IMG/VR virus record: IMGVR_UViG_3300025154_000162
Location: 1-45,706 of that record
Reading direction: 5' to 3' (one strand)
From: a virus
DNA: 45,706 bases
The notes beneath the pieces were generated by a model. It saw only the letters and a program-made list of their open reading frames with translations, was not told where the DNA came from and did not search any database. Below are positions 1-9,103 of the stretch, one piece after another. The translations under genes and the position numbers were made by a program. Positions within the stretch are counted from its first letter, which is position 1. Every line of letters starts with the position of its first letter.

Positions 1-20
1 GAAAGGAGTAGTGTAAATTT

Positions 21-3000
21 ATGGCAGTTATTCAATTACATCCGCGCCAATTACCAATTTTTGAAATTACAGGTAGTGGTTTATATCTTAGTGCAAGTCA
101 AATAATTGTTGGGGCGGGTGAGGGAATTGGAGTAAGTGGTTCACAAGTTAGAGTAAATCAAGGGCCGGGTATTACAGTAAGTGGCTCTACAGTGGGATTA
201 CTTACTCCCGGTACGATTTCTTCAAGTAGCGTGAATTCAGCATTAAATAGTCATACTCACGCATTAAATATTTTTAATGCGGTTTTGCCCGTAACTATTG
301 TTCCCGACGCAACTGGTTCTGGCGGTTCATCGGTAATGGCCGCAAGATTAGATCACACACATCCAATTTTGGCTGGCACTCCATTTAGTGTTTCTGCATC
401 TGCAACCAATTATGAAGGAAGTTCCACTTCTTTTGCTAGGGCAGATCATACACATTTTGTTAATGCTTTCAATCCTGAAAATCCAATGGCGATTGTGCCA
501 GATGCAAGCGGAAATTCTGGTTCTATCGCAATGGCGGCGAGAATTGATCATGTTCATGCCATTACTGCCGCTGTTGCAATAGGATTATCGGGGTCATCCA
601 CTAATGCAGAAGGTGGAACAAGCTATTTTTCTCGCTCTGATCATACACATCAAATAGCTTGCTATTCCGATGTTAGCCTTCCAATTAGTGCCATTATTAA
701 AAGCGATACATCGGGAGATATTAAATTACATAAATTAGAGGCAACAGATAGGATAACTGTTCCTTTAATCAACACAAATGCTGGCATTTCTCTTTCAATC
801 GCTCCCGATCAAGATTTAAATTTAAGTCCATCTGGTAGTAGGGTTAGATTAACTTCTCCGGTAAGAATTCAATCCGATCATTATGTAAGTCAAACTACAG
901 GTTGGGGAATTTCTTATGCTGGTGGAGGTGATTTTAGATATCTATATACCGATGAATTACACGCTAGAGCATTTATTGTTGATCTAGAAGCGGTTAGAGC
1001 GGGTATTCATGGTGTATTTCCATCTGCTTCTGTGTTGGCTACTGATTTTATGGTTCCTGCCGCGGGAGCAAGTTCTACATTAGTTGTTGAAACTTTTAAA
1101 GGTTTTAATTCTTATCGTGTATTTTTAGATAACGATATTGTAAATATTCGTAATTTTTCTCGTTCGGGTTGTTCTTTAACAATTGCTGATTGCTATGGTG
1201 CAGTAACCTGGGTATCAACGGATTTAACAAATAAAACTCAAACGTATACTTTTGTACGTTCTGCATCTCCTAATAGTGGTATGGCAACTTCTGGAAGCAC
1301 AATTCTTGCGGGAGCAACGGTTCCTGATTATGGCATATCTGGAAATGGCTATTTAGAATCAAATGCCATTGATGGATATCGTGGGGAAAATTCTCCTTAT
1401 AACCAAACAGTAACTTGGGTTAATCATCCTGCTACTGGAAAAACAGTTAATACTCGTTTAGGTAATTTATATGGTATTTTTGCATCTTCCGGCGAATATG
1501 GTTTATATGCTGGTAGCGGGGTTACGGATGCTTCAAGCTACTTAAGAATTAGTAATCAATTTATCGAGGGACATAATTTACCTATTCGATTGTATTCAAG
1601 TGCATCAAGAGTTATTGCTATAGAACCTAATTCGTCTAATCCCTATATTGCAATAGGGTATCCGATTCCTACTGATTTTGCAAATCAAAACGGGGTGTGG
1701 GCAGGTAGAAGTAGTGGGGTTTATAAGATGCACGTGGGGAGTGTATCTGCTGGTTCTCTTGTAAAAGGATGGGCATGGGATGGTGATAATCTAGTAATTA
1801 ATGGTAATTTAACGGTTGGAGATGGTAATTTAAATTATGGTATAACTTTAAATAATGTTCTATTATTGTCAAGATTTGATGGGCCAACTCCTTATGCTAC
1901 AGACTATACAGGTACGGCAACAAGTTTACAGGGAGATGCGGCTACATTAAGCGGAGGGGTAATTTTCCGACCCGGCAAGTTTGGTAAAGGGGCGCAGTTT
2001 GCAGAAGCAACTATAAACCAGCATCCAAATCCAAGCGGTGAAACAAATGCAAGCTATTATGGTCAGGTTATAGGAACTGAAACAATCGCTCGAATCACAA
2101 CGGATGCTTATATTGGATTGTCTTGTATTAATGTCGCGTGTACTGGAGGCTCTAATTCTGAAGGCGTTCTTCTAACTGGTTCTGTGGCTGGTGGATTAAT
2201 GGCTGCTAGTGCTAGTGCGGCAAATACTTTTTCTGCATATCTTCGTGCTTCTGTGCCAGTTTCACTTATTTTGCTGATTCAGTGGTACACAGATGCGGGA
2301 ACGTATATTTCAGAAACTTATGTAACGAAGGCTGTAACTACAGAGTGGGAAAGATATGCTATTACCGCTACTGCTCCAGCAACCGCCACAAAAGCCCGCG
2401 TACAGATTCGTAAACCTATTGCTCATGGATCATCGTGGTACTTTAAAGTTGATGCTGTGCAGTTCGAAAATAAAGATTATGAAACATCGTATTGTGACGG
2501 TAGTCTTGGAACAGGGCATTCATGGAATGGAACGGCACATGCATCGACCAGTAGTCGAACGGCTACAGTTTTAAGTTATCCCGTTTCTGGGAATATTGAC
2601 TTTAATCAAGGTTCTGTTGGTTTTTGGATTTATTGGAATTCTTCAGCGGCTACTTTCAAGCGGATGTTCTATGCTTACTACGACGCTGACAATTATATAA
2701 GCATTCTTTCCGATGCTACCAATGGTCTATATGCTTATGGCGAATGGCAAGGAACCTTATGGAGTTCTTCTGGAGGAGCATTGCCTATGTCTTCAGGATG
2801 GCATCATGTTGTAATGACCTGGGCCGTGGGTGGAAATGTAGTCGTATACCTTGACGGAGTCGCTTCGAGTGCGTTGCCAGTTTATCCCGACATTGACTCT
2901 ACATTGTTGCCTACAACGTTTTATGTAGGTGGAACAAATAGTTCTGCTCAAGTTAACACTGTTATGGATGAATTCTTTATTCTTGATCGAGCTTTAGACG

Positions 3001-5096
3001 CAGATAGTGTTAGGGCGATTTATTATAGCAGTACTCCAATTACTATTAATAGCAACACTAGTAATTTATATTTGAGAGATAATAGTGTTAGTGGTTATGT
3101 GATGGGTAATGCTCAAGGGATATTTGGATATTCTTCTATAAGTGGCTCTGAAGGTTCGGGAGCATTTGCTTTAGTAACATCTACTGTTACACTAGGAACT
3201 CCTTTTGGAGGATCATCAATTACTTTAGATACTGGCGATTTACTTATTGGTAGTGTTTCAGTAAATAAAAATAATTTTTTATATGATCATAGTGCAGGTA
3301 CGCTTTCTCTGCGTAATAATACAACAAATTTAATAAATTTAAATGCAATTGGAAATATCACGGTTGGAAACATTTCAACTGAACATATTTTTATTGATTC
3401 AGGAAGTGTTCAAATTAAAGATGGTGCAAATGTCTATACTAATTTAGTAGGTGGGATTCTTACGCTTGGCTTAGTGAGTGGTGGAGAATATGTTACCGTA
3501 GATGGTACAAATGGTATTAAGTTATATGGTAGTGGTTCTCCCAATATTCAATTGAGTAATGCTGGTTTAGTTACTGTTGGGGATTCCTCTTATAATCACT
3601 TATTAATGTCATCAAGTGCAGTATATATTAAAAGTGGTTCCAACATTCATACAAATCTAACAAGTGGTTCATTATTCTTAGGCTTACAAAGTTCTGGCGA
3701 ATATATTAGCATTGATCCTAATAATGGTTTAAGAATGTATGGTAATAATCAACTTACTGTACAATTATTGAATACTGGAATACTTTCATTAGGTGATACG
3801 TCTAATGATCATTTGCTAGTATCTCCAAGTGCTATATATATTAAAGCTGGAAATGATATTTATACAAATCTAACATCTGGTTCTTTAATATTGGGTTTAG
3901 CCAGTAGCGGAGAATATATTAGTATTGATCCTAATAATGGTTTAAGATTATATGGTGGTGGTAGTTTAAACGGTCAATGGTTAAATAATGGTGATATTAC
4001 ATTAGGGTCGGTGGCCGCAAATAAGTCTAACTTATTTTGGGATGTAAGCGAAGGAAGATTGAATTTTAGAGGTGGCTCTAGTGGTGATTTTACACAAATT
4101 TATGTAGATACAGAGGGTACAATTAAGGCCGGGGATATAACTATTTCGTCCGCTGGAATGCTAGTAGATAACGGTGCAGATAGTCTAACAAGCACTGTTT
4201 TGAAATTTATAACAAGTAGCTATGCTCCGTTTTATGGACAGATTATTGGATATGGTACTACTCCTGGTGCATATTCTAGGATGATAATGCAATGTAATAA
4301 TACTACAGGAAATAATTCATCCAATCTTTCATTAGTAAATTATGCTGGCGGGCATGGAATAGCGAGTCTATCAATAAATAATACAGATCATGATGATCTA
4401 TATTTTACGATGGCAAATGAAGTTGCTCTTGCTGGTCATGGTGGATCAGGAGAAGGGCTTTTGTTTTCGGTTGGGAATAATCCCGCATGGTCTATAATTG
4501 AAAATACTGGATCGTATACGGCAACTATTTATGGGGATCAAATAGCTTATGAAGATCAAAGAGTCGGTAAAGGCTTACACGTAGGAGCTATTGACTATTC
4601 ACCTTATGATAATGACATTACTGTTGACGGTGGCATATCTGCTGGTTGGGCGGGTGATCCAGGTGTAGGCAATTTTTATTATACAGGAAGTTTAGTTTCT
4701 TTTAAGAATTCAACTGAATATGTTGGATATATTTTTGTTCCTCTTACTGTACCATTAACATCAACGTCTTGGGATGGGGATTCGTTTAGTACTACTGCTA
4801 AAACAAAAATTGATTTATCTGCTGTATTTAGCACACCTGCTAAAATTAAAGCAGTTAAAGTATATGTTGGCGTAAGAGATAGCGATTCAGCGGGTACGGA
4901 TACATATTTAATTCTTGGCCCTACTGATACTGCCGATTTAGGAATTCCGTTTTCACCACTTCCAGTAAATGATAGGTGGTATCGAGGAGGAGATGATATT
5001 CCTTGCGATAGCAATGGTGATATTTATTATCAAATAGCGGCTAGTGGAGCGGGAACTTTTGATGTTGTATTACAAATATGGGGATATTATATTTAA
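21..5096 (+). CDS. Large tail fibre / adhesin with LamG-like domain
   Basis: A 1691-residue virion protein, probably a tail fibre or receptor-binding protein at the distal tail. The first ~215 residues carry four DHTH/DHVH motifs (near residues 112, 142, 177 and 208), a pattern common in phage tail proteins. About residues 670-840 look like a carbohydrate-binding beta-sandwich. Residues ~860-1003 are a LamG/concanavalin-like fold, with GFWIYW, WHHVVMTW, VYLDG and DEFFILDRAL visible. Then come three 71-residue repeats (annotated separately) and a C-terminal beta-rich domain of ~115 residues that may be the tip. The start has a good AAAGGAG site at 2-8. Family knowledge links such domains to host glycan binding; the receptor is unknown. 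Its position upstream of the tail tube gene, far from Dit and Tal, is unusual for a receptor-binding protein. Confidence 0.8.
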   Translation: MAVIQLHPRQLPIFEITGSGLYLSASQIIVGAGEGIGVSGSQVRVNQGPGITVSGSTVGLLTPGTISSSSVNSALNSHTHALNIFNAVLPVTIVPDATGSGGSSVMAARLDHTHPILAGTPFSVSASATNYEGSSTSFARADHTHFVNAFNPENPMAIVPDASGNSGSIAMAARIDHVHAITAAVAIGLSGSSTNAEGGTSYFSRSDHTHQIACYSDVSLPISAIIKSDTSGDIKLHKLEATDRITVPLINTNAGISLSIAPDQDLNLSPSGSRVRLTSPVRIQSDHYVSQTTGWGISYAGGGDFRYLYTDELHARAFIVDLEAVRAGIHGVFPSASVLATDFMVPAAGASSTLVVETFKGFNSYRVFLDNDIVNIRNFSRSGCSLTIADCYGAVTWVSTDLTNKTQTYTFVRSASPNSGMATSGSTILAGATVPDYGISGNGYLESNAIDGYRGENSPYNQTVTWVNHPATGKTVNTRLGNLYGIFASSGEYGLYAGSGVTDASSYLRISNQFIEGHNLPIRLYSSASRVIAIEPNSSNPYIAIGYPIPTDFANQNGVWAGRSSGVYKMHVGSVSAGSLVKGWAWDGDNLVINGNLTVGDGNLNYGITLNNVLLLSRFDGPTPYATDYTGTATSLQGDAATLSGGVIFRPGKFGKGAQFAEATINQHPNPSGETNASYYGQVIGTETIARITTDAYIGLSCINVACTGGSNSEGVLLTGSVAGGLMAASASAANTFSAYLRASVPVSLILLIQWYTDAGTYISETYVTKAVTTEWERYAITATAPATATKARVQIRKPIAHGSSWYFKVDAVQFENKDYETSYCDGSLGTGHSWNGTAHASTSSRTATVLSYPVSGNIDFNQGSVGFWIYWNSSAATFKRMFYAYYDADNYISILSDATNGLYAYGEWQGTLWSSSGGALPMSSGWHHVVMTWAVGGNVVVYLDGVASSALPVYPDIDSTLLPTTFYVGGTNSSAQVNTVMDEFFILDRALDADSVRAIYYSSTPITINSNTSNLYLRDNSVSGYVMGNAQGIFGYSSISGSEGSGAFALVTSTVTLGTPFGGSSITLDTGDLLIGSVSVNKNNFLYDHSAGTLSLRNNTTNLINLNAIGNITVGNISTEHIFIDSGSVQIKDGANVYTNLVGGILTLGLVSGGEYVTVDGTNGIKLYGSGSPNIQLSNAGLVTVGDSSYNHLLMSSSAVYIKSGSNIHTNLTSGSLFLGLQSSGEYISIDPNNGLRMYGNNQLTVQLLNTGILSLGDTSNDHLLVSPSAIYIKAGNDIYTNLTSGSLILGLASSGEYISIDPNNGLRLYGGGSLNGQWLNNGDITLGSVAANKSNLFWDVSEGRLNFRGGSSGDFTQIYVDTEGTIKAGDITISSAGMLVDNGADSLTSTVLKFITSSYAPFYGQIIGYGTTPGAYSRMIMQCNNTTGNNSSNLSLVNYAGGHGIASLSINNTDHDDLYFTMANEVALAGHGGSGEGLLFSVGNNPAWSIIENTGSYTATIYGDQIAYEDQRVGKGLHVGAIDYSPYDNDITVDGGISAGWAGDPGVGNFYYTGSLVSFKNSTEYVGYIFVPLTVPLTSTSWDGDSFSTTAKTKIDLSAVFSTPAKIKAVKVYVGVRDSDSAGTDTYLILGPTDTADLGIPFSPLPVNDRWYRGGDDIPCDSNGDIYYQIAASGAGTFDVVLQIWGYYI
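3384..4022 (+). repeat. Three tandem 71-codon repeats inside the tail fibre
   Basis: Histidines at protein residues 1122, 1193 and 1264 mark three copies with an exact 213-bp period. Each copy runs through a YIK/QIK, YTNL or HTNL, LGL, SGEY, NG-(I/L), LYG/MYG and G-(D/N)-x-T/S-x-G pattern. The second and third copies share EYISIDPNNGLR. Exact spacing without indels fits a rigid beta-helical or triple-stranded shaft segment; that structural reading is inference. Confidence 0.85.
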
Positions 5097-5144
5097 TTTA
5101 GATTTTAATTTCAATCAATTTCAAATAATGGAGAAAGTGAATAC

Positions 5145-5399
5145 ATGAAGAAGAAAATTCAAGAAAAAATTGAGTTTCTCGAAGGAGAATTAGCAAAACG
5201 TCAAAAGGAAAATAGTGACAAACTCAATGAGTTTATGCGCCAAACAGGAATTTTGGATTTTTTAAATGAAAATCGCGTACAAGATTCTTTACTGCAAGGC
5301 AAAATTGATTCTTTAAAAGAAATTCTTTTAGAACTTGAAGATGAAGATCGAGATGAACATTCCGATCAAGAAGATCAAGAAAATCAAAAAGAAGATTGA
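5145..5399 (+). CDS. Small acidic coiled-coil protein
   Basis: 84 residues, highly charged and without membrane segments. Heptad-like spacing is visible over residues ~1-30 and 45-65, and the tail is Glu/Asp/Gln rich. The ATG follows a GGAGAAAG ribosome site about 48 bp after the fibre gene, so it is probably cotranscribed with it, and a hairpin terminator follows. It could be a fibre-assembly chaperone or a hinge-connector, but the only support is its position and coiled-coil character. No family is recognised. Confidence 0.65.
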   Translation: MKKKIQEKIEFLEGELAKRQKENSDKLNEFMRQTGILDFLNENRVQDSLLQGKIDSLKEILLELEDEDRDEHSDQEDQENQKED

Positions 5400-5436
5400 A
5401 TTAAATAAAATATTGTTTTTATTTTATTAATAAAAT

Positions 5437-5477
5437 GTAAAGAGAATATTAATTAAATTGATATTCTCTTTACTTTT
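5437..5477 (+). terminator. Hairpin terminator after the fibre pair
   Basis: A perfect 13-bp inverted repeat, GTAAAGAGAATAT (5437-5449) and ATATTCTCTTTAC (5461-5473), with an 11-nt loop, followed by a short TTTT. The T tract is weak, so partial read-through into the next gene is plausible; its ribosome site starts only 8 bp later. Confidence 0.65.
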
Positions 5478-5498
5478 AATGAGGAGAATTTATGGCAA

Positions 5499-6041
5499 AT
5501 GTCAAATTATAATGATTTTGGTATTCTCCCTATTTTACCTTACAATTGCATAACACACCTGATTGATAATAGTGAATTAGTATGGAAGTTATTAAAATAT
5601 AACGATGCAAATGCCTGGAAAGAAGATAGTTCCCATCCCGATCTTACAAAATCCCAAAAGGGAGCGTTGATTTATGATGGTTTAAAAACTATGACAGATT
5701 GTAGGGTATTTATGACAACGGGATTAGATTCGGCATGGGTAGAAGAATGTTGCCAATTACGAATTTCTGTTTTAACTGCCGATCCTGTAAATTACGTTGT
5801 AGGAAATATTTCTATAGGAATGGAAATATATCCTCACGCGAAGGTTGCTCAACTTAGTAATTATCAGACAAGGGCCGATACATTAGCTCAAGAGTTAATT
5901 AGAGTTTTTAATGGTGTAGACGTAGGAGGATTGGGGAAATTATATTTTGATGCAAGAGCAAATCCTCGTTGTCGTCTTAGAGTAGTTGGTTATACTCCAT
6001 TTGTGGGAAAATCGATAATCTTTTGCAATTGGGCTGTATAA
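5499..6041 (+). CDS. Tail completion/terminator-like structural protein
   Basis: 180 residues, soluble, no signal or membrane segment. Its place directly before a linked 264-residue gene and the tail tube gene matches the usual site of tail terminator or head-tail completion proteins, and the predicted mix of beta strands fits. This is inference from order; no diagnostic motif is visible. The start is odd. The ribosome site GAGGAG (5481-5486) is best placed for an ATG at 5492 that encodes only six codons before TAA at 5510, while the long frame starts at ATG 5499, 12 nt from the site. The stop at 6041 is immediately followed by the next ATG, so the two genes are coupled. Confidence 0.5.
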   Translation: MSNYNDFGILPILPYNCITHLIDNSELVWKLLKYNDANAWKEDSSHPDLTKSQKGALIYDGLKTMTDCRVFMTTGLDSAWVEECCQLRISVLTADPVNYVVGNISIGMEIYPHAKVAQLSNYQTRADTLAQELIRVFNGVDVGGLGKLYFDARANPRCRLRVVGYTPFVGKSIIFCNWAV

Positions 6042-6836
6042 ATGAGAAAAATTACAAAAAAATTTTATAATAATAAATATGATATATTTGGACTTCCTCA
6101 AATATATAAAGGTGTAGAATTTTATCCAATAAAATTAAAAGATTTTGAGGCCCAACATTTATATTATAAAATTTTTCAATATCCAAAAGACTTTATTTCT
6201 CAAAAAGAAATAATTAAAGCATCGTATTTAAAGTTTTTATTGATATATATTAATTCTCAATGGAACAAAGATTTGGGCGAATCTTTAGATGTTTCATTGA
6301 TAAAGTTTTTAGAAATTATTACTAAGCACGATGATGTATACATAGGGTTTTCTGAGGTATCGTTAGAGATTAGTATAAAAATTGGCGAAACTGTTTTTAC
6401 AGAACAAGAATTTGAAGTTATACGAGAAATTATTTTAAATCAAAATGGTTTATCTGTTGAATATGTAGAAGAATACCATCCTGAGTTGGAAAAAGTTCTA
6501 CAATATAGTTCTCGTAAATTTTCTAATTTGTCATTAGAGGACGAAATATGGGCATTTTGTTCAATAATGCATAAGACTATACATGAAATTGAAGAATATA
6601 CATTATATCAATTTAACAAGCATTTTGAAAGATTAATGCTATCCTATAATCATAGTCTTTATTCTCCCCTGGAAATTTCTGGTCAGATAAAATCTAAAAA
6701 TGGTTCAGAAATCATAAAACACTTTTTATCTCCAATTGACAAAAAAGGAAGGTATTCTAGTATTTTGATTTCAACAGATGCTTATTTTACTGAGCATCCA
6801 GAAATGGTGGATGGAGGAAAATTAGGTAGTGTATAA
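6042..6836 (+). CDS. Conserved-type tail module protein, function unknown
   Basis: 264 residues starting on the base after the previous stop codon, with no ribosome site of its own, so it is probably translated by coupling. It is rich in Lys, Ile, Tyr and Glu and mainly helical by eye. A TLYQFNKHFERL stretch lies near residues 190-201 and resembles helices in tail-assembly helper proteins of Firmicutes phages, but the resemblance is weak. The position before the tail tube gene suggests a connector, tail completion or assembly role. No domain is recognised with confidence. Confidence 0.45.
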   Translation: MRKITKKFYNNKYDIFGLPQIYKGVEFYPIKLKDFEAQHLYYKIFQYPKDFISQKEIIKASYLKFLLIYINSQWNKDLGESLDVSLIKFLEIITKHDDVYIGFSEVSLEISIKIGETVFTEQEFEVIREIILNQNGLSVEYVEEYHPELEKVLQYSSRKFSNLSLEDEIWAFCSIMHKTIHEIEEYTLYQFNKHFERLMLSYNHSLYSPLEISGQIKSKNGSEIIKHFLSPIDKKGRYSSILISTDAYFTEHPEMVDGGKLGSV

Positions 6837-6867
6837 ATTTATAAATTTTAAAAGGAGAGCGTAAAAT

Positions 6868-7893
6868 ATGGCAAATGAATTTTTAGTTAGTGTGGCTGAT
6901 GTAATTGGTAGAGACGCGACTACAGATGCTTTGTTATTCCTTGGCAAAGCTAATATTTCTAGTGCATTTGGAATTACTACTCAAAAAACAGATGTACGCG
7001 GTGGTATCAACAACCCACTATTATATACTTATTATCATGATCGTGAAGTTTCAGTAAAGGTTGAATCGGCAACATTTAATAAATCGATTATTGCACTAAA
7101 TGCGGGTACTACTGTTACTAATAGTACTTATACTGTTTGCAAGAAAGAATCGAAAACATTAAGTGGTGGTTCTGTTACTCTTTCTGAAACTCCGACTAGT
7201 TCAACTGTTGGTGTAATTCTTCCTAACGGAACAATTCAAAATATAACTCCTTCAGGAGCGACTATTACTGTTTCCGGTGGTTTAAATCAAACCGTTGACT
7301 GTATTTATGATTATAGTGAAACCCTGGTTGATCAGGTTGTAGGTTATGCTACACTACCCCCAACCGGCATTCATCTAACCCTGATTAGTGAAGTAAGAGA
7401 TGCATCAAATACTAAAACTTATGATTTGATTATTGATGTTCCAAACTTTAACCTATCCGGTAACTATAATATGAGTTTGAATGCTAATGGCGTATCGAGT
7501 GATAATCTGGAAGGTACTGCTGTTGTAGAAGCGGCTACAGGCGGAGATTATTACTACAAAGTTTGGTGGGTTCCCGCAAGTACTACCTCGGTGGCCTATA
7601 CGGATATTGCGGCCACCCCCAGTACTGTTACTTTCGATGTGAGTGATCTTCCCGATACTTCTCAAATTACGGTTCTTGGGATCAGAGGGGGCACATACGC
7701 GAACGTGAACATTACAACGTCCACTAGTTTTACCCGAACTTCAGGTTGTACTACGTTTACTGTAAGTTCTGCTGGATTAATTACTGCAACATCGGCTGTC
7801 TTGGCAGACAGTACTTGTGTGATTACGAGTACTTATTATGATTCCGTGAGCGGGAGCCTTGTCGATACTATGACCGTACAAGCACAAGCGTAA
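6868..7893 (+). CDS. Major tail tube protein with C-terminal Ig-like domain
   Basis: 341 residues, beta-rich and poor in charged runs, with a strong AAAGGAGAG site. Residues ~1-240 have the composition of a siphovirus tail tube protein, including a variable Thr/Ser/Gly-rich loop. Residues ~255-341 form a bacterial Ig-like (BIG2-type) module, with TFTVSSAGLITATSA, a conserved Cys pair and a final TMTVQAQA strand. Such modules commonly decorate tail tubes and may give weak surface adhesion. Gene order (completion proteins before, tape measure after) supports the call. Sheath, lysozyme-hub and wedge genes are absent from the window, so a non-contractile tail is likely. Confidence 0.7.
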   Translation: MANEFLVSVADVIGRDATTDALLFLGKANISSAFGITTQKTDVRGGINNPLLYTYYHDREVSVKVESATFNKSIIALNAGTTVTNSTYTVCKKESKTLSGGSVTLSETPTSSTVGVILPNGTIQNITPSGATITVSGGLNQTVDCIYDYSETLVDQVVGYATLPPTGIHLTLISEVRDASNTKTYDLIIDVPNFNLSGNYNMSLNANGVSSDNLEGTAVVEAATGGDYYYKVWWVPASTTSVAYTDIAATPSTVTFDVSDLPDTSQITVLGIRGGTYANVNITTSTSFTRTSGCTTFTVSSAGLITATSAVLADSTCVITSTYYDSVSGSLVDTMTVQAQA

Positions 7894-7909
7894 CATAAAT
7901 TTGTAAATT

Positions 7910-8013
7910 AAAGTTAAACAAATTTGTAACTTTATGGTAAAATAAAAAATAGGGGATAGGTAGAAGTAATTACTCTACCGAAAAGTTGCTTCTCTGACAA
8001 CCTTCCCCTTTTT
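7910..8013 (+). terminator. Structured terminator-like region after tail tube gene
   Basis: Two structures follow the tail tube stop. The first is a hairpin with arms AAAGTTA (7910-7916) and TAACTTT (7927-7933). The second is a closed domain whose outer stem pairs AGGGGA (7951-7956) with TCCCCT (8004-8009), extended by A5 opposite T4. It encloses two small hairpins, GGTAGA/TCTACC (7959-7964/7974-7979) and GTTG/CAAC (7985-7988/7998-8001). The final T tract (8009-8013) fits an intrinsic terminator, but a two-hairpin internal architecture is unusual for a plain terminator. It may be a terminator, an mRNA-stabilising element or a small structured RNA. Confidence 0.5.
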
Positions 8014-8075
8014 AACTTAATTCAGAGAATATAATTTATAATAAATAATTTATAAAAAAGGAAAATCAGAGAAAA

Positions 8076-8990
8076 ATGATTAGAGATAAAATTAGCGGAA
8101 TATATTGTATTTCAAATATTAAAACGGGTAAAAGATACATAGGTTATGGAACTAATCTTAAAATAAGATGGAATGGTCATAAGAGGCAATTAAGAAAGAA
8201 TATTCATAATAATCCATATTTACAAAGTTCATATAACAAGTGGGGAAAAGAAAACTTTGAATTTTCTATTATTCAGGAAATAAATGAAAGCACAGAAACT
8301 TTGAGATTAATGGAAATTTATTGGATTGTTTATTTTAATTCTTATTATAAAGATGGTTGCGGATATAATATGACTTATGGGGGAGAGGGTACATATGGAT
8401 ATAAACACACCGATGAACAGATAAAAAGAAATTCCGATGCAAAAAAAGGAAAACCATCTTGGAATAAAGGTATTCCTATGTCAGAAGAAAGTAAATTAAA
8501 AGCTTCACAATCTCATAAAAACTTATCTGAAGAAACTAGAAGAAAACAATCTTTAGCTAAAAAGGGTAGACCATCTAACAATAAAGGTAAAAAAGCATCA
8601 GATGAAACCAGAAGAAAACAATCTCTTGCTAAAAAAGGAAAACCTATTTCGAAAGCGGCAACTGAAGGTTCCATTAGGGCGCTTAAGGGTGTTCCAAAAT
8701 CAGAGGAACAAAGGCGGAAAATGTCTGAATCACAAATATTTACCAAGAAAGGGAAGAATCCAAGTAGTAAATATATTGGTGTTTATTTTGATAAAACTAA
8801 AAATAAATACAGGGGTCGCATATCCTATGAAGGCAAAGATATTGCCGTTGGCACTTTCCCAACAGAACTCGAAGCTGCTTTAGCCTATAATGAAGCCGCA
8901 ATAGAATTTTACGGCTGGAAAGCAAAATTAAACGATATTTCCAAAGATGAAATTGAGAAATTGTGGGAGATGCAAATAGAAACACAGTAA
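8076..8990 (+). CDS. GIY-YIG homing endonuclease with NUMOD3 repeats and AP2 domain
   Basis: 304 residues. The N-terminal ~95 residues are a GIY-YIG nuclease: GIY at 8-10, RYIG near 20-23, and an Arg in the RWNGH helix. Residues ~105-225 hold about five NUMOD3-type DNA-binding units (repeated SEE-x-RRK-x-SLAKKG and NKG patterns). Residues ~228-285 form an AP2-like domain (KYIGVYFDK, YRGRI, AALAYNEAA). It is free-standing between the tail tube gene and a holin-accessory-like gene, and no group I core is visible on either side, so it is a homing gene inserted between virion genes rather than a clear intron ORF. The start is preceded by AAAAAAGGAAAA. GIY-YIG enzymes of this kind make site-specific breaks that spread their own gene; the target is presumably the matching junction in related phages. 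Confidence 0.9.
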   Translation: MIRDKISGIYCISNIKTGKRYIGYGTNLKIRWNGHKRQLRKNIHNNPYLQSSYNKWGKENFEFSIIQEINESTETLRLMEIYWIVYFNSYYKDGCGYNMTYGGEGTYGYKHTDEQIKRNSDAKKGKPSWNKGIPMSEESKLKASQSHKNLSEETRRKQSLAKKGRPSNNKGKKASDETRRKQSLAKKGKPISKAATEGSIRALKGVPKSEEQRRKMSESQIFTKKGKNPSSKYIGVYFDKTKNKYRGRISYEGKDIAVGTFPTELEAALAYNEAAIEFYGWKAKLNDISKDEIEKLWEMQIETQ

Positions 8991-9052
8991 GTAGAAACAC
9001 AGTAAGCAGAAATATAATAAATAAAAGAATTAGTGAGGTGTCATATTGAACT

Positions 9053-9097
9053 ATGCTCGATAATAAAAACTTAAATGATTTAGAACGTGGGGGGTAA
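9053..9097 (+). CDS. Possible 14-codon leader or gene remnant
   Basis: An ATG 12 nt after GAGGTG (9035-9040) opens MLDNKNLNDLERGG and stops at TAA 9095. Its last Gly codons form the G6 run that can serve as ribosome site for the next gene at 9104. It could be a coupling leader, a remnant left by insertion of the homing endonuclease gene, or chance. Direct repeats of AGAAACACAGTAAG lie just upstream, at the endonuclease end. Confidence 0.25.
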   Translation: MLDNKNLNDLERGG

Positions 9098-9103
9098 ACG
9101 TCT

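Noticed and set aside
1-5096. Diversity-generating retroelement acting on the fibre
   Set aside because: No reverse transcriptase gene or template repeat is present in the window.
7894-9103. A group I intron around the GIY-YIG gene
   Set aside because: The tail tube gene is complete with its own stop, and no paired P7/P3 core or split reading frame is visible.
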